From: Spizellomyces sp. 'palustris'
Taxonomy: Eukaryota; Chytridiomycota; Chytridiomycetes; Spizellomycetales; Spizellomycetaceae
Reading direction: 5' to 3'
DNA length: 64,000 nt
Assembly: GCA_006535965.1 (NCBI GenBank)
Contig: QEAR01000019.1
Coordinates: 1 to 64,000 of the forward strand
Numbering within the stretch: the first letter of the stretch is position 1; the number at the start of each line of letters is the position of its first letter. This document shows, in pieces, positions 1-11,050 of this stretch. Both the position numbers and the translations under genes were made by a program. The notes beneath the pieces were generated by a model. That model was not told the DNA's origin, ran no database searches, and worked only from the letters and a program-made list of their open reading frames with translations.

Positions 1-1394
1 CACTAGTTATATTATATTTAGTATTTTACTCTAGTTCAATGGACTAATAATCATACAAGTCAATAATTTAACATTTGGTCAAGCAAACGTACAAACTATG
101 GAGACAAGTCATCGAGAGGAACTACTACATCTTCTGCATCCCAAATCCAATCACAACCAAAAATGCACTGAGGACTCCAGTCTGTACACCCGCGTAAAAT
201 ATCAGAGTAGCAAGGACCTGAGGGCTTCTTTAGGGTCTCCTGGCGAATGCTGCGGATCTCGTTACACAGCCTGTAGCAGAGTACCCGAACGAAAATAAGT
301 CGCAGCCGTAACGCAAGTCCAAAGGGTTGATAGCAATAACCGCCACGCTGTGGACTTGCCGCGCGTCATTCAGGTTGCAGTCAAGCTGTTTGCGATCTTT
401 GACTACTGGTCCTTTCTGTGCCGAACAGGGAACTTCCTTGTTCAAACTTGCCATCAAAGATCTATTATTACTTTATGATTGGATTTTTGAGATTCCGTCG
501 CCTTATTGTTGCTTGGAATCAATGGTATGGCCGTTGTTATTGGATCCAGTCACAATCCAGCTTTTAGCGGCACTTAAGGAAACACACGAGCATAAATGGC
601 ATCAACCACCGTGGAGTTAACCTCATTTCAACAAGCTGTTGCTGAGAAATTGATGCATTCCAAACATTTACTTTCGATTCAGTGTAGCCAGCGTCAACTT
701 TGGTGTGGAACTAGATTAGAGATTGTAGGCCATATCATCGATCCAAAAGGGATAGGCGTGCGGAATAGGTGTGCCTGTGGTCACGGTCAGACGGCTTTAC
801 AAAACTTTTTTAGACATCTAACTGAGATGGTGGAAAAACGCCCAAGGGGACGATGCTATGACGACAATGGATCTGGCGGGTCCTACATTTCCAATCAACG
901 ACACCGGGAAAATGCAGAGTTGCATGAGCCATAACCCCCGAATCCTCCATTGCTAGATAACATGGGGGGTAGCATAAGGATATCGCTCGAACCGTATCGG
1001 TTGCGATTATTATCGGCAGTCGTCGTCTACAAGGATGCACCATACCTTACTTGCCACAGAACGTATCGACCACCACGAGGAGAACGCTTGTGAACGAACA
1101 CATGGGCATTAGTTTGATGATGCCTTGGGCTGTGCAGAGGGCGTTGTTATGTTACAAACAACGGAGGGTGGGACAGAATTTGAAAGGGATTCCTTAAAGA
1201 TGACTACATAAGCGCCCGTGACTCAGCAGCGCAGCAATCTGTAAGATGGGTTACTGCAACATGTTCACGTATTGAAAGCGACTTTGGGTGAAACTGAGGT
1301 TAGGGGAGATTTATGGTATTAACGTACGACAGCAATTCCAATATATGATAGCATTTCTACAAAATCCTAAGTGGATAGTATACGAGTATATCCA
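1..1394. other. Gene-poor left edge, possible decayed retroelement trace
   Basis: I see no intact host gene here. Short open stretches occur on both strands but none has codon continuity or splice sites supporting a conserved product. A plus-strand stretch near 596-800 weakly recalls the reverse transcriptase region of Ty3/gypsy LTR elements (a G-H-I-I-x-P-K-G-I-G-V-like run, as in the family's 'LGH..S.EGI' block). If real it is an old, heavily decayed fragment. I found no terminal repeats and no neighbouring domain, so the assignment is weak. Confidence 0.3.
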
Positions 1395-2709
1395 TTAGCC
1401 CTCTCTTCGTCTCAGCACCTTGCTTAGTAAATCTTCAGGATCCTTCCCACCAGCCAACGCACTAAGAGCACCGCCCAGCACGTTTTGACCAAACTTCTTT
1501 GCCAATTCGCTCGCGACATTGCTAGGACACTCGAATTCCACATCCTTCTTGTTTGTAATCTTTTGTCCCGTCCAGGAAATGATTTTCAAGTCGATGATGG
1601 CGATGATCTGCATGCGAATCTTTCCTGCTGAACCTCCATTCGAGAAAATGCCGCAGGCCTGAAGGAGTACCCCGAGAACCGGATCGCTCGGAATTTGAAC
1701 AGGCTCCGTGATGGTGTAATTGATAGAGATTGGTAGTTGCACCACCGTAGTTGACCTTCCTGCGAACTCGATATCATTGACAACAGAGGTAGTGGTCATT
1801 TTATTAGCTGAATTGGTAGTGTCTACAAGCTGCCCGTTGTTATTCTTCAAAGTGCCCTACATAACAGGAGACTGATGAGCACGTACGTTCTGGTGTGTGG
1901 GCAGACATGCGAGACGATGACTTACCGAAATTGTAAGTTGCTTCACGTTAAACGACACATAGTTTTCTGAAGCCACAGTAATATTGACACCAATACCAAT
2001 AGAGAATGTGTAAGGACTGGTCTTTGCAGCGCTAACAAGGGAACCGTCATCAGTGAAGCCGGGCCTCCAGCTGGAACCAGGACCTTTGGCGGGGATCTTG
2101 AACCCCGCTGTTGACGACGGAAAATAGACATCCGACACTACGATGCTGGGAATTCTCGGGAACAGAAAGAAAATGGCGACACCCACACCGGCCAATATGA
2201 ATAGAAAGAGGAGACAACAGCAGCCCACACAGTTTCTGCGAGTTTGGAAGCACCCGCAGCAGTATCGCGTACCGCCAATCTCGTGGTCGTCGTCTTTATC
2301 GTAGAGTGGGTTATAGGGGAGAGGAGAATCTTTGCGAAGAAGAGACGGGGGTCGACTGGTGCCGTGATATGCGCCAGTTGCTTGGTCTGTCGAGGGACGA
2401 TAACCGAGTGTCGAACCTGGAGGAGGAGGATAGCTGTATTCCGATTGGGTCGGCATTGAGTGCAGCTGTTTTATCAAAACACCACCGAAACACGTCAGTT
2501 GATTGAACGACTGAAAACATTTCCATCAGCATTGACTTTACCGTAGTTGCGCTGTCCTGGTGAACAAGGCGTCCGCTATCCGACGGCGGAGCGTATGGGT
2601 AGGAAGGATTCATGCCGTACTGAGGAGGCGGCCCGTACAATCCTGGATTGTACTCGGGGTTGGTAGGGTACGGATGGGCAGGGTAGGCGTTCTTCTCGTC
2701 CGGATTCAT
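1395..2709 (-). CDS. LEA2-like single-pass membrane protein
   Basis: Three exons (2709-2542, 2465-1926, 1856-1395) give 389 residues; both introns (76 and 69 nt) have GT..AG ends and phase 0. The first ~100 residues are rich in Pro, Tyr and Asn (runs such as YPYAPPSD and YSYPPPPG), suggesting a disordered cytoplasmic tail. A Cys cluster (RYCCGC, NCVGCCC), possibly palmitoylated, precedes one strong membrane segment (LFLFILAGVGVAIFFLF) near residue 155. The C-terminal ~200 residues are beta-rich with an NITV..N pattern resembling late-embryogenesis-abundant LEA2 (WHy) folds seen in fungal membrane proteins. The start is the first ATG (2709); the open frame continues upstream only through a TTG. 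The LEA2 assignment rests on topology and beta-pattern, so the function is not known. Confidence 0.7.
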
Positions 2710-3126
2710 GTCCAATGTCCGAGGTACTTCAGGGGAGAGCCAGTGTTGTACGTGCCGAACTAGGTAAGCGGCTGACGGAAAAAGGCCGTCCTCCTGGCTC
2801 TATTTAGTATCTTGTCGCTTTACGAATGCGGCAAAGATGAGAATGTAATGCGCAAGACAGGTCTGGCCATGTAAGAGGTCGCTAATGGCGGAGCGCAGCA
2901 AAATAACGGTTTTTGTTGGAGTTTTTTATCTCACCATCTGAAACACAGCCATGGCAAACGCGGCCGAGCGGAGCTCAGCGATGGTTCGCACCAGCAATGA
3001 CACGTGTTTGACATTCCAATGTCACTTGTCAGTCCAGGACAGTTTTTAACGTGATAGATGCCAATGAAAGTCTTATAATAAATACACAGTCTATGTGCCT
3101 GATCATTTTTGTGAGAGTATACCCGC

Positions 3127-4365
3127 TCAATCCAATGAAAGAGTCGTCGCTTCACCAAAGGCCAAGATGCCAAAAACAATAAAAAGAAGGCCTCCGATCA
3201 GCGTTACTGTAGAGACGTGACAGATGTCAACAAGGGCAGTAGATATAGACAGCACACTGGACAACATACCAGTCTTGACACTAATTCGAGCGGCGAGCTT
3301 ATTGACAAGGGCCACAGGGTTAGGTTGTATAAAAAAAAAGTAATGCCTGGTCCGAAACAACATACCATGCGACCGCCCATGACAGCCACAGAGGAACAAA
3401 TAGCATGCCCGGCCAAACTGCCAACCGTCACCCACCAAAAATCTTCCGCCCCGGCTAAGGCTACAGCTGCAATCCCGACGATAGACTTAATTGCCTGCTA
3501 TTGGGTAACAATCGAAACAAAAACTTACTCGCAATCTGACTTCTATCTCCCCATTCTGCCAAAAATGTCAAAACAAACCCCTCCACCCAAATTGGAGACA
3601 ATATTCTTTTCATGCATCCCCCAATTCTGTCCTGCCATCTTCCAAAAAATCCAGCGTCGGTACTCCTTCCTCCCCCTTCCATTTCATCAGCCTTGTCGGC
3701 CCCTTCCTTCTCATCCAACTCTGCTGCCACTTCTCTCAATTCCTCCTGCCCTTCTTTCCCGCTCATCCGCCACCCATCCCTTAACATGCGAACACCAAAG
3801 ACCAAAAATAAAACCGCGGCACCCAATTGAGTATACTTCTTTGATATTAATAGAGGAGCAATGTGACCCAGAAACGCGGAAAGAACTGTCATAACGGTAA
3901 GGGCGGACATGGCAGCGGAGAAGATGAGGAAGCGTGAATTTTTCATAGCGAGAATGGCAGCGATGAAGAAGGTTTTGTCGCCGATTTCGGAAAGTAGGAT
4001 AACGCTGAAACTCATGAGAAGGGCCTATACGATATGAACTTGTGAGTACACCTAAGGTCACAACTTTAACGACTTCCGCTATTGCCTAGTAGAGTGTCTA
4101 ACGGCCCGCTGCACAGGTCATACTGAAGGACCTTTCCATTTTCACTACTGTGCACCAACTGCCAACACCACTCGCGCAACCCATACCTGTAAATTAGTTT
4201 TACTCCCATCCGCCTGCGCAGCCAGTAGCGATTCCTTCCAGTCCGACCATCCCTGTAGAACAGCATATGGACACAATAAGAGACTAGAATATACACATGC
4301 TTTCACAATGTTTTAGCAGACTCATAAAGAGCACTCACCCCGACAGCAGACTGAACAGCGTCCAT
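3127..4365 (-). CDS. GDT1: GDT1/TMEM165-family Golgi Ca2+/Mn2+ transporter
   Basis: Six exons (4365-4339, 4252-4187, 4024-3529, 3466-3366, 3297-3270, 3206-3127) give 265 residues. Two copies of the UPF0016 signature E-x-G-D-(K/R)-(T/S) are visible: SEIGDKTFFIAAILAM in exon 3 and AEWGDRSQIATVALA across the exon 3/4 junction. Each starts a three-helix repeat, and they are separated by a charged loop of about 60 residues (EELREVAAELDEKEGADKAD). Family members exchange Ca2+ or Mn2+ for H+ in the Golgi and support glycosylation; the acidic motif residues bind the cation. The 28-nt exon 5 (LAARISVKT) is needed to join GGRM to VTLIGG. A short N-terminus carrying WSDWKE precedes the first repeat, so a cleaved signal peptide is not obvious. 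The gene is divergent from PIN1 with a 302-bp gap. Confidence 0.93.
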
Positions 4366-4667
4366 AACGCTGCACTCTAGGTATACGCTGTTTAAAGACT
4401 TGGCCACCAAAAATGTTCAACAGAGCAGGGTAGTCTTGTCCGTTTCAAGGTGGAGCAAATAAGGTGCTGTGTTGAAAAGACGGTGTTGAAAAGAATGGGC
4501 TGGTCAGAAATCGTTACCAACTATAAAGTCGAACGCGAAACAGGCAGGTCAATGGCCATGCCATGATGCATTCGAATGTCATTCCATGCGGCCAGCCCAG
4601 CAACTCAATCACCTTCCTTCCTTTACTCATCCAACCCCAGATCCAAAATCAAAACTTCAAGAACAAA
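4366..4667. promoter_or_regulatory. Shared divergent promoter of GDT1 and PIN1
   Basis: These 302 bases separate the start codons of two divergent genes and must hold both promoters. I see no clear TATA box, CCAAT pair or long repeat. A GTGTTGAAAAGA repeat (two copies about 4470-4494) is the only small internal repetition. No functional site can be assigned from the sequence. Confidence 0.5.
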
Positions 4668-5457
4668 ATGGTATCCCTCTTTGTAGTATCCTCATATCGC
4701 TTTTAGGATCCTGACAGCTGTCGTATACATTCATAGGCCGACGCGAATCAAGCTTGGGAGGTGCGCCTAGGCTAGCGATAGTTATGTGGTCAGAACCCTG
4801 GAGCCTGACCAGCGTGAGCTATCCCACAGGAACGGTGGTCAAAAAGCCGTAGCAGGGCTTACTATTTCAACAGAACGACGGGCGAAAGTCTCTGGGATAA
4901 ACCCGCTGGAGTGGAAGTGAAGGGCGGAGCGAATGGTCCTCAATCGGTTCGCGCGTCTCACTTGTTGGTAAAACACCGAGAAAGTCGACGACCTTCCAGC
5001 TGGCGAGAGGTGGGTGTGGATAAGATATGCATACATTTCTTGTGTTTGAAAATTCAGTTTTATGCAGGAGAATATCACGCGAACCAAGGAAGAAGCTCAT
5101 AAGAAGATTGCAGGTTCGTGGATGTTGGGTCAGATATGAGATAAATGGATGCTAATTCTCCATGCAGCCTTCCGCGAGCGCATTGTTAGCGAAGAAACAG
5201 ACCTAGCTACCCTAGCACAAACAGAGAGTGACTGTAGCTCAGCCAAGAGAGGTGGAGATCTGGGCCAATTTGGCCGAGGTCAAATGCAGCGTATGTTGGA
5301 CAATTGTTGACTTATTAGTTTTGACCTTCCTCTTAACTCGTATGGAATGTGATAAACAGCACCGTTTGAAAACGCCGCCTTTGCCCTGCAAGTGGGTGAG
5401 CTCAGTCAACCTGTCGAGTCCGATAGTGGTGTGCACTTGATTTTACGCACAGCGTAG
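4668..5457 (+). CDS. PIN1: Pin1/Ess1 peptidyl-prolyl cis-trans isomerase
   Basis: Six exons (4668-4670, 4737-4760, 4830-5009, 5068-5113, 5168-5290, 5360-5457) encode 157 residues, the usual Pin1 length. The N-terminal WW domain reads [16 protein letters not shown] with the second Trp in SLWDKP. The parvulin domain has SHLLVKH, the phosphate-binding K..RR loop ([12 protein letters not shown]), the [13 protein letters not shown] block with the active-site Cys, and a C-terminal HLILRTA. It isomerises pSer/pThr-Pro bonds, for example in the RNA polymerase II tail. Exon 1 contributes only the initiator ATG, immediately followed by a GTATCC donor; the next acceptor restores [11 protein letters not shown], matching the short N-terminus of family members. 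An upstream start is not needed. Confidence 0.93.
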
Positions 5458-6536
5458 TCCGGAAACGTACTTGTATCTCATGTATATTTGCTCGTAACTG
5501 AAGATTGTGCCTATCTGATTTCCTTTGAAGGATAGTATCTGTTCGCCTCACTGTGGGCACCATTAACCGGAATGTTTCACACTACTTGATATTTATGAGC
5601 CAATTACCCAATCTAAGCGACAATATGTACAAATGGAAATAGAGATCTATAGTAAACCGACTAGTACTAACATCCGCTAGGAGGTGGACGACAGGATAGC
5701 TGCTGTGCTCGGTATAGCATAGAGCTGGGTATACATTCGCACCAGCGAGTTATACCCCCTCATGTCGCCACACCTCAATAGATTCGCGGCATCACAATTC
5801 AGTGGGCTATCCGGCTCTGGGCTCTGTAAGAGACATCAGATAGTGGTTACAAATACTCGGAGGGGATGTATACAGACCGTCAACAGCACCCCGATAGCTA
5901 CGCAGGCCGACTGCAACGTCCACGCAGGACTCCAGGCAGATTTCAATAAATCAAGACATATCTCACCAGTCTATCACAAGTTGTCAGAGAAGTGAATAGG
6001 TACTTTATTGAAGTAAGGTCAATGTTACCGTACCTTAAAGTGGACGTTCGGATGACAAACCCTTCCTATGAACTTTATAGTAGGTGGTTGCATTGGATAC
6101 GAGCTGGGTACAACTATATCAAGATCAAAGCGCCCTCCTATATCACATTATTGAATTAGTAATAGTATCTTTTAGGTTATTACGACTTTTCGCATGAACC
6201 TTCATATATCGTCCCCTCTTGGCCAACAATGACCGCTCGCCATGCCAGGAGGTTGTCGTCAGATGTAGGCGATAGCTCGACAACTTGCGGGTTTGGATCC
6301 CGTTGATAGTCCCGCAGCTCCTTTATGAGACGGCGAGTTACTGCATCCATGAAGGGCCAATCTCTAGCTCAATTGTACAGTGAGCATGCAGTCGAGTCGC
6401 AAGTCTCCTGTAGAGTAACGGAAGCGTCTCAGGCAAAGCACGTGTTCGCAGGCCAAGCCCAACGCGCACGGGCGGGCAGCCCATTTAGTTTCTCTATCAC
6501 GACCTTTCGACAAAATTCCAAACAGCTACACACATC
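5458..6536. other. Intergenic, no gene seen
   Basis: About 1.1 kb between the PIN1 and YIPF genes, both on the plus strand. Short open stretches lack splice-supported continuity or recognisable motifs. A short palindrome-like GCGGG..CCCGT near 6288-6303 superficially recalls a tRNA T-arm, but the loop does not match TTCRANY and no acceptor or anticodon arm can be drawn. Confidence 0.6.
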
Positions 6537-8058
6537 ATGTCGTCAAACTATGACGCTATAGTGGATTTGGATCCGCCAGTATGTGGTGAACTTTTACCAA
6601 TATGGATTATCGATTGATTGGCTTTCGCGTAACTGACTGATGGTATCTGGATTTGCGTAGATTGATACGCCCGAGGCACAGTTAGAATTTCAAAGTATGT
6701 ATCAACATTTGTTGCAATGGAGAAGGGTGTGGGAAAGTTTGGATACGTCAATGTATCGGGAGTCGCTGCATGCTCGGAAGATTTCCGACGTGGTTGGAGG
6801 TCACGGCGGCAGGCGACGTTCAGAAACGGTTTCTGCCAAAAACACTTTTCCTTGCTCGATATTCCATGGCGGTGGAACGAAGGGAGATATGCCCAAGAAG
6901 TCTCATGTCCAAAAGCCGAATTCTGATTACATCGCTTCTCCTTACTTTCTCCAGATTTCATTCTCTCGGAAGATCAGAAGAACGTGTCGGGAAAGGTGAA
7001 TCCACAACGAGCAGGACCTTCCTCCGGTGCAGGTGAGGGATTTGCTCGTTATTGAAGTAGACCCGTGGACCTTGATAACAGCATTTCGTGGATTATGTGC
7101 AGATTTCGGGTTCACGGCTCCTCCGCCCCAGCAGCAGCAAACACAGGCCGCACCACAGGCACGCGGTGGTTTTTGGACGGTTGAATATTACTCTCAGTAC
7201 TTTAATGTCGATACAACAGATGTGAGTGGGTGTGACTGACGCGTAATTGAATTTTGGCATTGACTGGGATGCGTAGGTCGGGCAGCGCATAGTGGCGACG
7301 GTTATACCCAAGCAGAAATTTGCAGATGTGCTCGGTACGAATCCGGATCTCTACGGTGAGCTTTGCGTGTTTCTACTTTAAATTCAGAGGGCTACGCGCT
7401 AAACAACGACCCGTCTCTTGCAGGACCATTTTGGATCGCAACGACAGTCATTTTCGCACTCTTTGCCACTTCAACGGTGGCTGGATTCTTGGCCACTTCA
7501 ACGGGGGCTGGACAAATCAACAACGATGAGTATACTTATGATATAACGCTGCTGTCCTTGGCCGTGAGCACCATATATTTCTACACGAGCGTAGTCCCCC
7601 TCGTCCTATGGGGGATTTTGAAATACTTTAAAGGCCCAGCAAATCTGCTGGAGTTGATTGACATGTACGGATATGCTTTGGCTGTCTGGATACCTGTTTC
7701 GGTAATGAAGTTTGCCGGTTGTCTGTTTGGAGTTAGAGGAGATATTGACTCGGCCTTTTTGTCTTTGTAGCTTTTATGCATTATTCCTTCTGAGATCGTC
7801 CGATGGGTACTAGTGGCTGTTGCTTTTGCCAGTTCAGGTGACATTTGTGACCTTTAACGTAATAACCATACCCGTCGCGCTTCTCATCTTTTATGTGTTT
7901 ATCCAGTGTTATTCAAGATTCGTACAGTCCGACCGATCATAACTCAAACAAATGATAAAAGAGCCGCGACACTTGTTTTATCCGTCATCGTGCTGTGTCA
8001 TGGGGCCTTAGTTCTGTTGTTTAAATTTGTCTTTTTCCGATTCGTAGTTTCGGTGTAA
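6537..8058 (+). CDS. YIPF1/YIPF2-like Yip1-domain Golgi membrane protein
   Basis: Eight exons (6537-6578, 6661-6694, 6955-7032, 7103-7221, 7277-7355, 7424-7701, 7771-7837, 7907-8058) give 282 residues. The acidic, Gln/Pro-rich N-terminus leads into the hallmark FWTVEYYSQYFNVDT and NPDLYGPFWIATT motifs, as in metazoan YIPF1/2 (EYYQ.FFDVDT, NPDLYGPFW). Five hydrophobic segments follow (e.g. VIFALFATSTVAGFL, FYTSVVPLVLWGIL, LVLSVIVLCHGALVLLF). Yip1-domain proteins bind Rab GTPases and act in ER-Golgi traffic. The 260-nt second intron is the least certain part: the frame of exon 2 stays open through it, but reading on would miss the downstream frame and conserved domain. Other introns are 55-82 nt. 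Confidence 0.88.
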
Positions 8059-8526
8059 ATAAAAAAGTAATACCGAAATGGAACCGTCCTATCGTCGTTG
8101 GCCCAGGTCAATGGCAAGTTGCCTTTTATCGTGGGCTCACAACTTTTATAATTCCACTGCTGGCACCTGGTTGTCGGATTTGAAGGGGGGCGCTTAGCCT
8201 GGCGTTTGGCTTGACCGCTAAAACGGTTACACAAAAAAGTTTAAGCTATATCACGTGACAGTTTGAGGATTCAGCGAACCTTCTTTTTGACTGTTCTTGC
8301 TCTTTTGGTTCTTTGCTGGAAGTGGTCACGGTTTTTATGTGGTGATAAAGGGGAATGGCCCATCACACATGGTTGCAGGGGACATTACGTCGTCGCAAGC
8401 TCGTAGTATAAAGGCTACCCATCTCCATTGGACTTTTCGTCCCCGTCCTCGTCGTTTCGCAGCAACTGTTTTTCCTGGAGCGAATATTGGACCCTTGTTT
8501 TGCGTTGAATCACACAACGTGACGAC
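8059..8526. other. Intergenic, promoter region of TPT transporter
   Basis: A 468-bp gap between two plus-strand genes. It presumably carries the 3' end of the YIPF transcript and the promoter and leader of the transporter. No conserved motif, repeat or RNA gene was recognised. Confidence 0.5.
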
Positions 8527-9904
8527 ATGGCTACTCATCCTCCATTATCGCCTGCTCCTGGTTTTCGGGAAGCAGTCTTTTGGCTGCTCATCTACTTTGC
8601 CTTGAATCTCTCCCTCACCATCTATAATAAAGTCGTCATGCAATTCTTCCACTTTCCGTTCCCGTGGACACTTACTGCGGTTCACACGGCATGCGGGACG
8701 ATCGGATGCTACCTATGTTCTGGAACAGGATTTTTTGTGCCTGCAAAGCTCGGACAGAGGGAAAAATTGGTTGTGGTGCTCTTTTCGATTCTCTATACTT
8801 TGAATATTGCAGTTTCCAACGTTTCGCTGAATATGGTTACTGTACCGGTAAGTCTGTGATGATGCATAGTGTGGTGTGGGAGTGTTGTGGTGGGAATACG
8901 TTGTTGTATGCTGCGCATGATTGTCCTGTTAAAAAGTTCAAGAAAGTTGGCCAACGTTTGCTGTTGCGGTGTGCGCAGCAATGATCTCACACTTTTTTAT
9001 TTTGTGAATACAGTTTCATCAAGTAGTGCGATCGACAGTTCCTCTATTTACGATCCTCATCTCAATTATCTTTCTCAAAAAGTCGTATTCCGGTGCTATT
9101 TATTTGACGTTACTTCCAGTAAGGCACGCAGTGACAGGTGTTTTGCATTTTGGACGTTGACTGACTAGCCCCCTTGGTAGACAATCCTTGGCGTTTGCCT
9201 CGCAACTGCTGGAGACTACTACTTTACGTCGATAGGATCTATTCTCACTCTTTTGGGAACCGTTCTTGCGGCGCTTAAAACGATCGTCACCAACCGCGTG
9301 CAGGTTGGATCCCTCAAACTCCATCCGCTGGATCTTCTCATGCGCATGTCACCGTTGGCCCTACTGCAAACTATGATGTATTCATTTGTTACTGGGGAGA
9401 TGTCCCGCACCTTTGACTTTTATAGTCAGGGTGGAATGACACCGGCATTGATGGTAGCGTTATTTTTCAATGGGGCCATCGCATTTGCATTGAACTTTGC
9501 TAGCCTCACCGCCAATAAAAAGACGAATGCGTTGACCATGGGTGTGGCTGGTGAGTTGTCTGCTGTAATGATGCTGCACACTGAAATGGCTGCACCGAAA
9601 CTCACTGCTTGCTGAAATCAACCGCCAGGTAACGTCAAGCAAGTCCTATCAATCATATTATCGGTTACTATCTTCAATCTCGAAATTACTTCTATGAACG
9701 CACTGGGCATTCTCATGACGCTATTCGGTGGTAAGGCATCCACTGATGGATTTTGTACAATGACCTTTTCTGGTGATAACAAGTGTGATGTCAGGTGCCT
9801 GGTACACGTATACGGACTACCAATTGAAACAAAAGAAAGACGCATCAAAAGAGACCGGATCAACAGCAATGCTGTTAGAAGAGGGAAATCGGCGCGCTAG
9901 TTAG
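8527..9904 (+). CDS. TPT-domain (triose-phosphate-translocator/nucleotide-sugar) transporter
   Basis: Five exons (8527-8847, 9014-9118, 9181-9550, 9629-9730, 9795-9904) give 335 residues with about ten hydrophobic helices. Family hallmarks of the TPT/DMT superfamily are NKVVMQFFHFPFPWTLTAVH in helix 1-2, SNVSLNMVTVPFHQVVRSTVP around helices 3-4, the cytosolic loop LKTIVTNRV, and TANKKTNALTMGVAGNVKQV with the lysine pair before the last helices. It ends in the usual AWYTYTDYQ plus a short charged tail. It most likely moves a nucleotide sugar or phosphorylated metabolite across a Golgi/ER membrane; substrate cannot be read from the sequence. The stop is a TAG at 9902, behind which the same frame stays open for about 80 codons (see separate entry). 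Confidence 0.88.
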
Positions 9905-10165
9905 TATTGCGGTACAGAACGGACACCGCTGCGGGACAGCGATGTTTCCCGTCACCTCCATCTTGCCACCCTCTTTCGTGAGCTCCGCGTGTTCAATAAT
10001 GAGCAGCCAACTTTGACAGAGAACGCTCGAGTTTTGGAGGGATTGTTTATGAAATGGACCGACTCGTTATTTGATATCGGGAATTTCGTTGCAATGAGTC
10101 AAAGTTTATGCACTGGAATCTCGAACGAACATTCCACACGCGCTACTTTACGTAAGTGAACGAGT
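9905..10165 (+). other. Open stretch in frame behind the transporter stop, possible unassigned exon
   Basis: Directly after the TAG of the transporter the same frame stays open for more than 80 codons. The composition looks coding (e.g. SRHLHLATLFRELRVFNNEQ and LFMKWTDSLFDIGNF) and there is no own ATG near its beginning. It ends next to a good donor (C-GTAAGT, about 10151). It could be an exon of an unannotated transcript, a read-through extension, or chance. I do not recognise a family. Confidence 0.3.
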
Positions 10166-10536
10166 AGCATTACCGATTGGATGTACATAGCATACCACTT
10201 GCCGCGGGTGCGGAATGATAATTAAGAGAGAACGGCAACGGTCGTGAAATACTAGTCAAATATAGTCGTGGGTAGACATGATGATTGTAAATAACGGGCC
10301 GCTCCGCCTCTATACAGTTTATAGTCCTTTGGAGTTCAGGTATTTAATATATTATCGATAGTTGCTTTAGGAGATACAACATATTTAGTCACGAAGGAAA
10401 TCAGTCGGTTTTCTTTTAACGGTTAGCCGTTTGTTTACACCCCCCTTTTCCTTCAGTCTTGAATCACTCCCGCCCAAACGTAATCAAACCCAAGTCGCGT
10501 TTCCACACGGCTGCAAAACCTCCCCAGACCTGCGTG
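10166..10536. other. Intergenic, no gene seen
   Basis: AT-rich spacer before the small membrane-protein gene. Nothing recognisable. Confidence 0.5.
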
Positions 10537-10797
10537 ATGACTTGTCAGTCTTGTCAGGCTTTCACCGTCAACGGGCAAGGTTCGTGGGCTTTTCTCATCG
10601 TACACGTCTCGCCCATCACGCTAATGTTGCAAGAAAAAAATTCAAATTACTCAGGTGTTTTGGACGCCTTACAAGAATGGGGCGATAACGGACCTCTCTT
10701 TGCGCTTGGCTTTGTGCTATTCCTGGGTGTTGTGGGGACAGTCTGTACAGCCGGTGTCATGTCAAGACTGAACAGAGAGAATAGAAAAAAGATGTGA
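10537..10797 (+). CDS. Small single-pass membrane protein, hypothetical
   Basis: A short frame begins at ATG 10537 (MTCQSCQAF) and ends at TGA 10797. It can be read unspliced (86 residues) or, more plausibly, with a 75-nt GT..AG intron at 10580-10654, which removes an unlikely segment and gives 61 residues. The C-terminal half carries one clear membrane helix (FALGFVLFLGVVGTVCTAGVM) followed by a basic tail (SRLNRENRKKM), so an N-out/C-in small membrane protein is likely. I do not recognise the family. The intron length is a multiple of three, so phase does not decide between the two models. Confidence 0.45.
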   Translation: MTCQSCQAFTVNGQGSWAFLIVHVSPITLMLQEKNSNYSGVLDALQEWGDNGPLFALGFVLFLGVVGTVCTAGVMSRLNRENRKKM

Positions 10798-11050
10798 AAA
10801 CCAAAACACACAAACGACAGTGAATAATCCAATTTGTTATCAAATGTATAGATCTGTGTGCATAGTGTGTGATGATTTCCCCCCAAAAAAAAAAAAAAGT
10901 TTAAAGTAGAAAAATGTCAATATGTTTGCCCTCTTCTACATAATGCTTCCTGTGCTCGTTTCCCGAATCCGCCATTTTTATCTCAGTATACAAACTACTG
11001 GCCTCGTCATGCACAAAATCCGATTTGCAAAACTCGCACACACACCAAAT
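10798..11050. other. Convergent 3' spacer with A-tract
   Basis: Spacer between the 3' ends of the small membrane-protein gene and the SH3-PX gene. It holds an A-run near 10885-10899. Nothing else is visible. Confidence 0.5.

Noticed and set aside
6260-6330. tRNA-like T-arm (GCGGG loop CCCGT)
   Set aside because: The loop does not match TTCRANY and no acceptor, D or anticodon arms can be folded around it.
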